From contig NZ_CAJGYT010000001.1 in assembly GCF_904846035.1 (NCBI RefSeq), positions 1,364,001 to 1,428,000 of the forward strand: DNA of 64,000 nucleotides. Reading direction: 5' to 3'. The translations under genes and the position numbers were made by a program. Position 1 is the first letter of the stretch, and each line of letters starts with the position of its first letter. This stretch comes from Psychrobacter aestuarii (lineage in GTDB: Bacteria > Pseudomonadota > Gammaproteobacteria > Pseudomonadales > Moraxellaceae). Below the pieces are notes generated by a model, which was not told where the DNA came from, did not search any database, and was given only the letters and a program-made list of their open reading frames with translations. Positions 27,037-36,700 of the stretch are shown one piece after another.

Positions 27037-27837
27037 TTACACCAACCCTTTATACAAGAAAAAGCAGCTGACGGCGATCAGCAGTACGGCAAAGCATTTT
27101 TTTAATAAGGCAGGCGAAAGCTGATGCGCGACTTTTGCGCCGAATTTGGCGGTAAAAAAGCTCATCACACCGATGCCCAAAAAGGCATAAATATGCACGT
27201 AGCCAATGGCGTTTGGTACGTCGACATGGTCTTGCATACCAAAGAGCATAAAGCCGAGCGCGCCAGCGATGGCGATGGGCAGTCCGCATGCTGCAGACGT
27301 ACCAACCGCCTTTTGCATGACCACATAGCGGTTCAGATACGGTACGGTGATGCTGCCGCCACCGATACCGAAGATGGCGGAGGCGACGCCAATACCCGCC
27401 CCTGCCGCGAGCTGCTTGGGCGTTGAGGGCAATACCTGATAGGAGGCGACCTGCTGTTTTTTGCTGCCTCTGAGCATATTGATGGCGACCCACAACAAAA
27501 ACGCGCCGACGATGATTTGTAGATGTCCACCTGAGAGCCAGCCTGCAATGCCCGCACCAAAAAAGCAGCCGAGCGCCATGCCAGGGGCAAGATTGGTAAA
27601 GACAGGCCAGATGACCGCGCCGTTTTTATTGTGCGCCATCAATGAGCTGATAGAGGTGACGACGATGGTGGCAAGCGAGGTGCCCAGCGCCAGATGCATG
27701 ACCACATCAGGGCCGTAGTCCATTTGCGTGAACACAATAAACAAAAGCGGCACGATAATCGTGCCACCGCCAACACCAAATAGCCCTGCAGCAAAGCCTG
27801 CTAGGGCGCCGATGATTAAAAAAATGATGAGTTCCAC
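27037..27837 (-). CDS. TauE/SafE-family membrane exporter
   Basis: A 266-residue inner-membrane protein made of two repeats of hydrophobic helices. The pattern GLFGVGGGTIIVPLL near the N-terminus and GIGVASAIFGIGGGSITVPYL in the second half is the hallmark of TauE/SafE (sulfite or organosulfur exporters). It is the last gene of a same-strand run with the flavin reductase (47-bp gap), mesD and DUF1852. Inference: it may export a sulfur compound formed by this pathway. Confidence 0.85.
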   Translation of the reverse strand: MELIIFLIIGALAGFAAGLFGVGGGTIIVPLLFIVFTQMDYGPDVVMHLALGTSLATIVVTSISSLMAHNKNGAVIWPVFTNLAPGMALGCFFGAGIAGWLSGGHLQIIVGAFLLWVAINMLRGSKKQQVASYQVLPSTPKQLAAGAGIGVASAIFGIGGGSITVPYLNRYVVMQKAVGTSAACGLPIAIAGALGFMLFGMQDHVDVPNAIGYVHIYAFLGIGVMSFFTAKFGAKVAHQLSPALLKKCFAVLLIAVSCFFLYKGLV

Positions 27838-27884
27838 AGGTGATTTACTTCTTTGTTTGGGGAGGATTGGGGAAGATATGCGCC

Positions 27885-28376
27885 TTAAACGATATCAACT
27901 TGCGCCAGCTGATGATAAGCACGGTTAAAATACACCAAGCTCTCTTCTTGCTCGCTTTGTTTAATCGCGATAACGCGGCACATAAAGACACTGTGTGTGC
28001 CCACTTCTTGAATCTGCTCAATCTCACAATCAAAGCTGACCAGCGCATCGTCTAAGACGGGCGCGCCAGTCACCAAGGTATGCCAAGCGGCTTGCGCAAA
28101 GCGTTCCTCTGAGCTGAGCTTTGAGGCAAAGGCATTGGATATCTGCTCATGATGCGCGCCCAAGACATTGACGCATAAGGTCTTGTTGCCCACAAAATGC
28201 ACATGCGAGCGCGAGGCACGGTTCATGCACACCAGCAAGGTCGGCGGGCTATCGCTCACGCTACATACCGCCGACGCGGTAAAGCCGTGCATACCTGAGT
28301 CGCCTTTTGTGGTAATCACGCTTACCGCAGTGGTCAGCAAAGACATGGCGTTTCTAAAGTCGAGGGCTTCAATCAT
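27885..28376 (-). CDS. Flavin reductase domain protein
   Basis: A 163-residue FMN-binding split-barrel flavin reductase of the HpaC/DIM6 type. Motifs are RNAMSLLTTAVSVITT, HGFTASAVCSVSDSPPTLLVCM and NKTLCVNVL. Such enzymes supply reduced flavin to a partner monooxygenase. It starts 27 bp after mesD, in the same operon as DUF1852, which is known to be needed, with oxygen, for MesD activity. Inference: it feeds reduced flavin to that step. Confidence 0.85.
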   Translation of the reverse strand: MIEALDFRNAMSLLTTAVSVITTKGDSGMHGFTASAVCSVSDSPPTLLVCMNRASRSHVHFVGNKTLCVNVLGAHHEQISNAFASKLSSEERFAQAAWHTLVTGAPVLDDALVSFDCEIEQIQEVGTHSVFMCRVIAIKQSEQEESLVYFNRAYHQLAQVDIV

Positions 28377-28403
28377 CAGTTATATCCTAAACTTAATTTA
28401 AAG

Positions 28404-29447
28404 TCATACCGCCGAGGCCGTCAGCTCACGACGGACAATCGCCGCGCCTGCGCTTAGGGCTTCAAGCTTGCCGCGCGCCACGTGACGTGCAAGCGGTGTC
28501 ATACCGCAGTTGGTTGAGGGATATAATTTGTCCGCATCGACAAATTGCAAGGCCTTGCGTAAAGTATCTGCGACCGCTTCAGGCGTTTCAATCTCATTGC
28601 TCGCCACATCGATGGCACCAATCATCACTTTTTTACCACGAATCAGCTCAATCAAATCCATCGGCACGTGCGAGTTTTGGCATTCAAGCGAGATGATGTC
28701 AATCTTTGACTGCTGCAATTTCGGGAACGCTTCTTCGTATTGACGCCACTCAGAGCCTAGGGTCTTTTTCCAGTCGTTGTTTGCCTTGATGCCATAGCCG
28801 TAGCAGATATGTACCGCCGTCTCACACTTGAGACCTTCGATGGCGCGCTCAAGTGTCGCCACGCCCCAGTCATTCACATCATCAAAGAACACATTGAACG
28901 CTGGCTCATCAAACTGAATGATGTCTACGCCTGCCGCCTCTAATTCTTTGGCTTCTTGGTTTAAGATTTTGGCAAATTCCCATGCCAGTTTTTCGCGGCT
29001 TTTGTAATGAGCATCATACAAGGTATCGATCATGGTCATCGGTCCTGGCAGCGCCCACTTAATCGGCTGGTCGGTCAATGAGCGCAAAAACTTGGCATCT
29101 TCTACGAATACAGGCTTTTGGCGGCTCACCTCACCGACCACAGTAGGCACGCTCGCGTCATAGCGGTTGCGGATACGTACGGTTTCGCGGTTTTTAAAAT
29201 CCACACCGTCCAAATGCTCAATAAAGGTGGTCACAAAATGCTGACGGGTCTGCTCGCCATCGCTGACGATGTCAATCCCTGCCTGTAGCTGCTCATGGAG
29301 CGACACACGCAGCGCGTCTTGCTTGGCTTCTGCCAGCGCATCGTCAGCAACTTTCCAAGGTGACCACAGTGTTTCTGGCTCAGCCAGCCATGCAGGTTTT
29401 GGCAAGCTGCCAGCGGTAGATGTCGGTAGTAATAAAGTCATATCCAT
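28404..29447 (-). CDS. mesD: Folate-independent core methionine synthase (MesD type)
   Basis: A 347-residue protein equal to the C-terminal catalytic domain of MetE, without the N-terminal folate-binding half. Probable zinc ligands are H213 and C215 (AVHICYGYG), a Glu near 255 and C314 (STNCGMTPL). DGEQTRQ (63-69) is the homocysteine-side motif. Core methionine synthases found next to DUF1852 in aerobic bacteria form the MesD family, which makes methionine without methyl-folate or cobalamin but needs DUF1852 and oxygen. That gene is directly upstream (43-bp gap). AGAAG precedes the start at 29447. Confidence 0.88.
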   Translation of the reverse strand: MDMTLLLPTSTAGSLPKPAWLAEPETLWSPWKVADDALAEAKQDALRVSLHEQLQAGIDIVSDGEQTRQHFVTTFIEHLDGVDFKNRETVRIRNRYDASVPTVVGEVSRQKPVFVEDAKFLRSLTDQPIKWALPGPMTMIDTLYDAHYKSREKLAWEFAKILNQEAKELEAAGVDIIQFDEPAFNVFFDDVNDWGVATLERAIEGLKCETAVHICYGYGIKANNDWKKTLGSEWRQYEEAFPKLQQSKIDIISLECQNSHVPMDLIELIRGKKVMIGAIDVASNEIETPEAVADTLRKALQFVDADKLYPSTNCGMTPLARHVARGKLEALSAGAAIVRRELTASAV

Positions 29448-29490
29448 AATCTTCTATAAAAGTAAGCAATAAAATCTGTTAATAAGGGAA

Positions 29491-30483
29491 TTACGCCGCG
29501 CTCTCTTCGGGCGTGTAATTGGCCGCCCACGTGTGCAAAATATCTTGATACGGCTTAATAAATTGCTCTTCGGTAAATTTGCCTTGCTTGACCGCCATCT
29601 GGCTGCGCTCTTCGCGGTCATACACCACTTGCGTCAAGGAGTAATCTTGGTATTTCAAGCTTGGCTGATATACTTGCGCGGCGGTCGAGTTGGCGTTATA
29701 AATCTCAGGGCGATAGATTTTTTGAAACGTCTCCATAGTGCTGATGGTGCTGATCAGCTCAAGGTCGCTATAGTCGCTGGTCAAATCGCCTGCAAAATAA
29801 AAAGCTAAAGGTGCAGCGCTGTCTTTTGGCATAAAGTAGCGCACGGTCAAGCCCATCTTATGAAAATACTCATCGGTCAATGAATACTCATCTTGCTTGT
29901 ATTCCACGCCCAGCACTGGATGCTCGTTGGTGGTGCGATGATAGGTCTTGCTGGTCGATACGCTCAGGCAAATTACTGGCAGCTTGTTAAAGTTATCTTG
30001 ATACGCGTCAGAGTTGAGCAAGTACTGGAATAATTTGCCGTGCAAATCCCCAAAATCCTCAGGCGCTTTGGTATTTGGATGTTTGTTAAAATGCTCTAGC
30101 AACACCACGCTAAAATCATAGTCGCGCACGTATGATGAAAAACTGTTGCCAATCATGCCATCGATACGCTTGTTTTCTTTATGGTCCACGATGGTGGTTT
30201 GTAGCATTTCAATCACAGGGAACGCATCGCCATTGCCTTCGATGTCCATATTGGCAGAGATGATGTCCACTTCTACAGAGTAACGGTCAGCGGTAGGGTT
30301 GTCGCAATGCGCCAGCGCGTTAAAGCGGTTGTTAATCATACGCAAGGTCTTGCGCAGATTTTCTTCGCGGCGCTCACCACGTGCTAGGTTGGCAAAATTG
30401 GTCGTCAGACGCGTGCTGTCAGCAGGACGATAGTTTTCATCAAAACGAATACGCTTGATTGAGCAGGCAAATTGTTGAGTCAT
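29491..30483 (-). CDS. mesX: DUF1852 protein, partner of MesD
   Basis: A 330-residue protein of the DUF1852 family, recognised by its start (FACSIKRIRFDENYRPADST) and its position before a core methionine synthase. Published genetics show that this family and oxygen are required for MesD to make methionine; the chemistry and methyl donor are not established. No signal peptide or membrane helix. First gene of the four-gene run DUF1852-mesD-flavin reductase-TauE. A MetR-type box lies about 107 bp upstream of the start. The symbol mesX is from memory and less certain than the family. Confidence 0.85.
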   Translation of the reverse strand: MTQQFACSIKRIRFDENYRPADSTRLTTNFANLARGERREENLRKTLRMINNRFNALAHCDNPTADRYSVEVDIISANMDIEGNGDAFPVIEMLQTTIVDHKENKRIDGMIGNSFSSYVRDYDFSVVLLEHFNKHPNTKAPEDFGDLHGKLFQYLLNSDAYQDNFNKLPVICLSVSTSKTYHRTTNEHPVLGVEYKQDEYSLTDEYFHKMGLTVRYFMPKDSAAPLAFYFAGDLTSDYSDLELISTISTMETFQKIYRPEIYNANSTAAQVYQPSLKYQDYSLTQVVYDREERSQMAVKQGKFTEEQFIKPYQDILHTWAANYTPEESAA

Positions 30484-30589
30484 GGCGATCTACTACCCTA
30501 TTTATTTTTAAAATAAAACCAAATTTCTGTATAGGGCTATTTAACCAAAACTCGAACATGAATAAAAACGATATAATTTAAATAAATAG

Positions 30590-30602
30590 TGAATTTTATT
30601 CA
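30590..30602. promoter_or_regulatory. MetR-type binding site
   Basis: TGAATTTTATTCA is a perfect match to the MetR consensus TGAA-N5-TTCA with T in the centre. It lies 107 bp upstream of the DUF1852 start and inside the right arm of a longer dyad. MetR is a LysR-type activator of methionine genes that responds to homocysteine, so control of the mesX-mesD operon is a reasonable inference. Confidence 0.55.
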
Positions 30603-30698
30603 TGTTTCGATATTTCAGCGTTATGCAAAATAACTATAACATCATGACTCGACAGCTTTGGTATTGCGCTGTACAACAAACACAGAGAGCAATACTAA

Positions 30699-30960
30699 AT
30701 GGTCAGCTCAGGTACAATGACCAATCGACTACAGTACATAGAAAAAACCATGCCTCCACCTTGTAGACAGTCGAAATTACAAACGTAGTTCATGGGTACA
30801 GTTAACAGAAGCTAGCGTAGCATTGATTGGTAGTACTATGGCATCGCACATCGAGCTAGAAAATTAGCTGCCAAAAGGTATGAAATCAGAAGAGCTGACT
30901 ATACTCAATTTACTGCTTAAAAAGTTCAGAAAGCAAATTCATCAATATTATTTATCATAA
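30699..30960 (+). pseudogene. MarR-family regulator remnant
   Basis: Degraded gene. One frame reads MVSSGTMTNRLQYIEK, the recognition-helix and wing region of MarR proteins. A second frame continues with VDSRNYKRSSWVQLTEASVA, the conserved D-x-R ... V-x-LT wing. After a premature TAG (near 30873) it ends in LPKGMKSEELTILNLLLKKF, the typical C-terminal helix. At least one frameshift (near 30750) and one stop separate these parts. The N-terminal half is missing or further degraded upstream. Confidence 0.7.
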
Positions 30961-31135
30961 AATATATATTTATATATAAGTATTTTACAGATATATTAAC
31001 AACTCTTAAAATTAAATTATTTCACTTAAATTTAAAAATAAAACTACTGTATGAATTTAGCAGAATACACTATAAAAAAAATATAATAAACTAATAGTAT
31101 AACTAATACTCCTGACAAAAATTCTGCTATTAAAC

Positions 31136-31165
31136 TGAAACTAAATATGATATAAAAACTATAAT
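31136..31165 (+). promoter_or_regulatory. Candidate promoter of the HNH-Ltp gene
   Basis: TATAAT at 31160-31165 with TGAAAC at 31136-31141 as a weak -35 (18-bp spacer), 22 bp before the TTG start. In such AT-rich DNA this could be chance. Confidence 0.4.
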
Positions 31166-31187
31166 CATTTCATTGGGAGAAATAAAA

Positions 31188-33011
31188 TTGTCTACTTCTT
31201 ATTTGCTTATCAGGTTCATAATTTTTTACATATTAATATTTCTTATCATTAAGATAGCTTATCCAAAAATAATTAATATGTATTTTAAAAGTAAAAGTTT
31301 TTTAATTATAAAACAAAAGGTGAGTAGTCATATAAAACAATGCAACGAGTTAAATACTCATATAGAGAGTCTAAAGAACTCCTATAAAGATGTAGAATAC
31401 ATTGACTATGGAGAAGGTGAGCTTAATGATAATAGCACATACAATATGAAAAGATATAAGTGGGCAGAAAAAGTAAGAAACAGAAGAACTTATCAATGTT
31501 CACTTTCAGTAGTCAAAAATGCTGATGACAAACCCTTTAAATATTTCTGTAAATATTTTGATGTAAAACCTAACGAAGAGACTTTAGAAAAATTTGAAAA
31601 GGTTTTGAATGATTTTGCTGCTGCAGAACAAGGCAAGGTCTTGCTTGGCAAGGAAAAAGAAGAAATTCTTTCAGAAATTCACAACGATATCCCTAGTTTC
31701 ATTCACAAACATCACTCTAAAAGAATAGAAGAAGAACTAGGATTTGATAATTTTCGCTTTTCAGATTTATATTTTCCTGAATATACTTTTCAATATGTGT
31801 CTGCTGGTGGTAATAGCCGTCTTAACTCAAAGCTTGTTCTAAATATCGATAAATTAGAGCGGTTTGTTAAATACCTTTCTGATTTAATAGAATTTAAAAA
31901 TAGTGTAGCAGGTCAAAGAGCTTTAATGACTCCCAAACTAAGAGAAAAAATTAAGTCTCGTGATGACTATACTTGCCAAAAATGCGGTTTGTCTACACGT
32001 GACGAGAGAAACTTATTATTAGAGATAGACCATATTATTCCTTTATCAAGAGGCGGTATAACATCAGAAGCTAATTTACAAACTCTTTGCTGGCGCTGCA
32101 ATCGCTCTAAAGGTGCAAAAATAGATGACAGCAGTTTTTCAGAAAAAGAATTGCAATCCTTGAATATCATAGATAGTCATAGATCAATAAAGATAGAGGC
32201 AGCCAACTCTACAAAATTCCAACCTATTAATCACATATCGAATAAGACTACTAAAAATTCTGAATATCATGAGAAATCACTAATGACAGAACCTGCTATA
32301 GACACAGAACAAATGAATATGGAGCAATTGGTGAATTCGGAATTTATAGCAGAAGTTAATCATATAGATGACGAGTTAGATGTTACGGCTGCTACACCTA
32401 TTCATCATAAGAAATATGAACTGAGTCCCACACAGAAGAGAGCGGTCAAGTCTGCGAAAGAACATTTAGAATATACCAAATACTCACGCAGCGCGTTGAT
32501 TGACTGCCTATATACAGAAAATGACTATTCTGAAAAGGATGCGATTGTTGCAGTCGATAGCTTAAACTTAGACTGGGGGAACCAAGCAATTAAATCTGCT
32601 AAAGAGGCTTTAAAATACTCAGCATACTCACGTGAGCAATTAATCAATCAGCTTTTTATAGAAGATGGATATTCTCTCGAAGAAGCAACCTTGGCTGTAG
32701 ATAAAATGAATATAGACTGGAAGAAACAAGCAATCAAGTCCGCGAAACAATGTCTGAAGTATTCTTCATACTCTAGGGAAAAATTAATAAATGAACTTTA
32801 TTTGGAGGGAGAATACTCATTAAATGAGGCAACTGCTGCTGTGGATCTTTTGAATATTGATTGGAATCAACAGGCAGTTAAATCTGCTAAAAGTCATTTA
32901 AAGTATTCTGAGTACTCACACAATGAATTGTTTCAAGAGTTGCACATAGATGATGAATATACGAAAAATCAAGCAAATTATGCAGTCGAACAAATAAAAA
33001 AGAATAAGTAG
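31188..33011 (+). CDS. Membrane-anchored HNH nuclease with four Ltp-like repeats
   Basis: A 607-residue protein with an unusual build. Residues 6-28 form a hydrophobic anchor, and about 200 residues of unknown helical sequence follow. An HNH domain at ~250-310 has Cys263/Cys266 (CQKCG), D281-H282 (EIDHIIPLSRGG) and Cys301/Cys304-Asn305 (CWRCNRSKG). After a polar linker come four repeats of exactly 48 residues (412-463, 464-511, 512-559, 560-607), each like AIKSAKEALKYSAYSREQL ... AVDKMNIDW. They resemble the Ltp domain of phage superinfection-exclusion lipoproteins. TTG at 31188 is chosen over TTG 31173 because GGGAG lies 8 bp before it. AT-rich orphan gene. Inference: an envelope-located anti-phage nuclease. 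Confidence 0.8.
   Translation: MSTSYLLIRFIIFYILIFLIIKIAYPKIINMYFKSKSFLIIKQKVSSHIKQCNELNTHIESLKNSYKDVEYIDYGEGELNDNSTYNMKRYKWAEKVRNRRTYQCSLSVVKNADDKPFKYFCKYFDVKPNEETLEKFEKVLNDFAAAEQGKVLLGKEKEEILSEIHNDIPSFIHKHHSKRIEEELGFDNFRFSDLYFPEYTFQYVSAGGNSRLNSKLVLNIDKLERFVKYLSDLIEFKNSVAGQRALMTPKLREKIKSRDDYTCQKCGLSTRDERNLLLEIDHIIPLSRGGITSEANLQTLCWRCNRSKGAKIDDSSFSEKELQSLNIIDSHRSIKIEAANSTKFQPINHISNKTTKNSEYHEKSLMTEPAIDTEQMNMEQLVNSEFIAEVNHIDDELDVTAATPIHHKKYELSPTQKRAVKSAKEHLEYTKYSRSALIDCLYTENDYSEKDAIVAVDSLNLDWGNQAIKSAKEALKYSAYSREQLINQLFIEDGYSLEEATLAVDKMNIDWKKQAIKSAKQCLKYSSYSREKLINELYLEGEYSLNEATAAVDLLNIDWNQQAVKSAKSHLKYSEYSHNELFQELHIDDEYTKNQANYAVEQIKKNK
32433..33008 (+). repeat. Four 144-bp coding repeats (Ltp-like)
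   Basis: Four tandem units with an exact 144-bp period, breaking at 32577, 32721 and 32865. The units have diverged at DNA level but keep SAK, KYS-x-YS, LI-x-L, YS-x-x-A and AVD in protein. The first three end in Asp-Trp; the last ends the gene. Confidence 0.85.
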
Positions 33012-33064
33012 AGTTTTCAGTTGATACTCATTAAGATATCAACTGAACAATTACGCGGAAATAA

Positions 33065-33559
33065 TCACACCCCAAACCCACAAGTGATGCTGTTGTCTTT
33101 TTTATCAAAGGTGAGATGCGTAAAGCCCTCACCCGTCACTTGATAGCCGCTGGCATCGTCCTTGGTCACGGTATTGTAGTCGTATTTATCGACAGGTAAG
33201 ACGAACTTGCTGCGCAGTGCTTGCGGGTCGTTGGTGAAGTACAGCTTGAGGTGCGACCATTCATAGCCACTTAGGTACTCAATTTTAGAGAGCTGCTGAC
33301 CGAACGCGGTGGCATTGTTGAGTGTATAGGTGGTGGTGGTTTCTGCGGTGTTGTCATCGCCACTGCTGCGCGTGTCGGTATGGATGATAGACTGTTGATA
33401 GACCATGGGCAGACTGCTGGTGGTGGGGTTCGGGTAATCACAGCCATCTTGCATCGATTTCAGGTAGGGTGTCCAGTCGGTACTGGCGGCTTGCTGGGTG
33501 GCACAGCTGGTCAGTGACAAGGCGGCAACCATACTCAAGGTGATGGTGGTGATTTTCAT
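33065..33559 (-). CDS. Hypothetical lipoprotein
   Basis: A 164-residue protein with a clear lipoprotein signal: a Lys2 basic start, a hydrophobic core and LTSC with Cys19. The mature part is Thr/Ser-rich with an expected beta structure and two Cys residues (DGCDYP near 40 and TCGFGV at the end) that may form a disulfide in the periplasm. I do not recognise the family. The GC level is like the core genes, unlike the adjacent HNH-Ltp gene, so the accessory patch ends here. Convergent with that gene. Confidence 0.65.
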   Translation of the reverse strand: MKITTITLSMVAALSLTSCATQQAASTDWTPYLKSMQDGCDYPNPTTSSLPMVYQQSIIHTDTRSSGDDNTAETTTTYTLNNATAFGQQLSKIEYLSGYEWSHLKLYFTNDPQALRSKFVLPVDKYDYNTVTKDDASGYQVTGEGFTHLTFDKKDNSITCGFGV

Positions 33560-33705
33560 AAAAGCCTCCTGACGATAAATGGCAATACAATATTATTAAA
33601 TGGTGCTAAATCATATGCTTACTATAACGCACGCACCTATCAGACAATTAAACGATAAGTAAAAAGGCACATCAGTTCTATGGCAATTTGGTTGTGTCAT
33701 GTATC

Positions 33706-33743
33706 AAAAAACCCCATACGTGGTGTTATCGTATGGGGTCTTT
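33706..33743 (-). terminator. Terminator of the RND efflux operon
   Basis: Stem ACCCCATACG / CGTATGGGGT with flanking A- and T-rich runs, about 40 bp past the RND permease stop. Confidence 0.75.
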
Positions 33744-33780
33744 GCTTAATCAACCGACGGTTTTATGAAAGCCTTATCTG

Positions 33781-36700
33781 TCAGTTATTCCCTACTTTTT
33801 TGCCATGCGGCACCAGCCACTTGGCAAACCAGCCTGACAAGTCATCAATCAAGGTATAAATCACGGGTATCACGACCAGACTGAGCAAGGTTGAGGTAAT
33901 CAGTCCGCCCAATACCGCCGCCGCCATCGGACGGCGAAACGTCGGGTCAGCCTCGCCCAAGCCGAGTACCAGTGGCATCATGCCTGCGCCCATAGCGATG
34001 GTTGTCATGATGATGGGACGCGCCCGCTTATGGCAGGCATCGATGATGGCCTCAAACCGTGGTAAGCCGCGATGCTGAGCAATCAAAGCATAGTCCACGA
34101 GCAGAATGGAGTTTTTGGTCGCAATGCCCATCAGCATGATAAAGCCAATCATCGAGGGCATGGATAAGCTGCTGCCTGTGACCACCAAGCCCACAAACGC
34201 CCCGCCAATCGACAGCGGCAACGCCATCAAAATCGTAAACGGCTGAAGCAGGCGACCAAAGAGTAAAATCAGCACGCCCAAGATACAGATAATCCCCACC
34301 GACATGGCAATCACAAAGCCTTGGAACAGCTCCGCCATGTTTTCTGCCTGCCCTTGCTCAATGATGGTGATGCTGTCGGGCAGCTGCTTTAGGGTCGGCG
34401 TGTTTTGTACCGCGGTCACCAAGTCGCCCAGCTCGCCATTGCTCGGCTGCACGGTGACACTGATGGCACGCTCGCGGTCAAGGCGGCGTATCTGCGCAGG
34501 TCCAGTACCAAAATTTAGGTCTGCCACATCGCCGATTTGTACGCCCCCAGTGGTGCTGATGCTGGGCACATACAAGGATTCGAGCTGACTGACGTTTTGC
34601 TTGGCGTCATCGGGCAGACGCACCACCACAGGGATTTGCCGACTCTCAAGATTGAGCTTAGAGAGGCGCTGCTCATAGTCGCCGACCGTCGCAATACGCA
34701 AGGTCTCAGCGATGCTTTGGGTCGTGACGCCTTTATCCGCCATCGCCAAACGGTCGGGCAGTACTGCAAGCTCTTGCTGCGGTAGGCTGCGGTCACTGGT
34801 CACCGCCCCTGCGATGGGCAAGGCGCGAATCTCGCTCATGATGTTCTGAACGGTTTGCTCCAGCACTTGCGGGTTGCTACTGGTCAAGGAAAAGGTATAA
34901 CCCGTCTCGCCGCCACTTGATAAGCCAACGTTAAAGCGGGCGCTCGGCACTTGGGTCAACAGCGCACTGATTTTGCGCTCAACCTCTGTTTTTGATACGC
35001 GCTCATCTCGTGGCGCTAAGACGATATCCAGACTGGCGACGTTTTCGGTGTTGCCGCCACCTGAGCTTGCCCCTTCCATTGACGCCGATTGCGCTTGCCC
35101 AATCGCGGTAAACACATGCGTCACCTCAGGCAGCGCCATGATACGCTCACGCGCCATCGCGGCGACCCGCTCGGTATCTTCTAAGCGCGCATCAGGGGTC
35201 AGCTCAATCGCCACGCGGGATTGGTTGATGTCATTATCAGGGATGAACGAGGTCGGTAACAGCTTAACCAAGCTCAAAGAGGCGATAAATAATGCCAAAG
35301 TCGCTCCCACCGTTAGCCAGCGGTGGCGCAAGGTCCACGTCACTATCTTGAGATAGCCGTCCATGGTTTTGCTTTGTTTTTCGACATGGTGCTTTTCTGG
35401 GCGCAAAATATAAGCCGCCATCATCGGCGTAATCAAGCGGGCGACCAACAATGAGGCAAAAATCGCCATCGCTGCCGTCCAGCCGAACTGACGGAAAAAC
35501 TGTCCGACCACGCCGCCCATAAAGGCGGTCGGTAAAAAGACCGCAATCAAGGTAAAGGTGGTGGCAATCACTGCGAGCCCAATCTCGTCCGCCGCCTCCA
35601 TCGCCGCCTCATAGGGCGTTTTGCCCATCCTTAAGTGGCGCATGATGTTTTCTACTTCGACAATCGCATCATCGACCAATACCCCAATGACCAAGGACAA
35701 AGCAAGCAGTGAGATGATGTTTAAGCTAAAGTCGAACAGATACATGCCCAAAAAGGTAGGAATGACCGACAATGGCAGCGCCACCGCAGCGACAATGGTC
35801 GCACGGATATTGCGTAAAAATAAAAACACCACCACCACTGCCAAGATACCGCCTTCAATCAGCATGCGGATAGACGACTGATAATCTTCAGCGACTGGGG
35901 TGGCACGGTCATAGACTTTTTCAATCTGAATATTGCTTCTTTCTTTTGCCAATTTTGCCAGCTCAGCATCGACCTTTTCGGTCACCTCCACTTCACTTGC
36001 GCCACGTGAGCGCGTGATGTTAAAGGCGACCACCGCTGTGCCATCGAGCTTGGCAATCGAGGTGGCATCGGCGCTGCCATCGGTAATGCTCGCCATGGTG
36101 TCCAGCGCACTTACGCCCCCTGTCGGCAGCGCAATCTGCAAGTCATTCAGCTCGCTACTTTTTTGCGCCGCGCCCAGCACGCGGATGGTCTGCACGGTGT
36201 TGCCGACTTTGGCTTCACCGCCTGCGCTGTCTTGCTGGATGCTGGCAATTTGCTGCGACAGCTGTGAGATGGGCATCTGTAGCCCGTTTAGGGTGTTGGG
36301 GTCGGCGGCGACAGTAATCTCCCGCTGCAAGCCACCGATGCGGCTGACCGAGCTGACCCCTTGAATGTCAGACAAGCGCTTGGTGACCGTATCATCTACG
36401 AACCAGGACAAGTCCTGCACATTCATGTTTTGACCGCTAACCGAATAAGTGACGACAGGAAAGCCTGATGTCGATACTTTGGTAATAATCGGGTCATTGG
36501 CAGCGGCGGGCAAGTTGCCTTGCACCTCGCTCACCGCAGAGCGCACGTCGTCCACCGCCTCTTGAATGTCCTTATCCAGCACAAACTCGGTCGAAATGGT
36601 GGCAGCGCCCGTTTGCAACGTACTGCGGATATGCTTGATGCCCTCAATACTGGTCAAACGGTTTTCAATCTTTTTTGCCACATCATTTTCAAGCTGGGTC

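Larger units (their letters stand above)
30484..31187. other. AT-rich intergenic region with MetR-type box and MarR remnant
   Basis: 704 bp without an intact gene. From left to right: the leader of the DUF1852 operon, a long imperfect dyad (about 30552-30609: CGAACATGAATAAAA against TTTTATTCATGTTTCG), the broken MarR gene, and a very AT-rich stretch leading to the HNH-Ltp gene. Confidence 0.7.

Noticed and set aside
30600..30960. Region as an insertion-sequence remnant
   Set aside because: The surviving frames fit MarR-family motifs better than any transposase, and no inverted repeats bound it.
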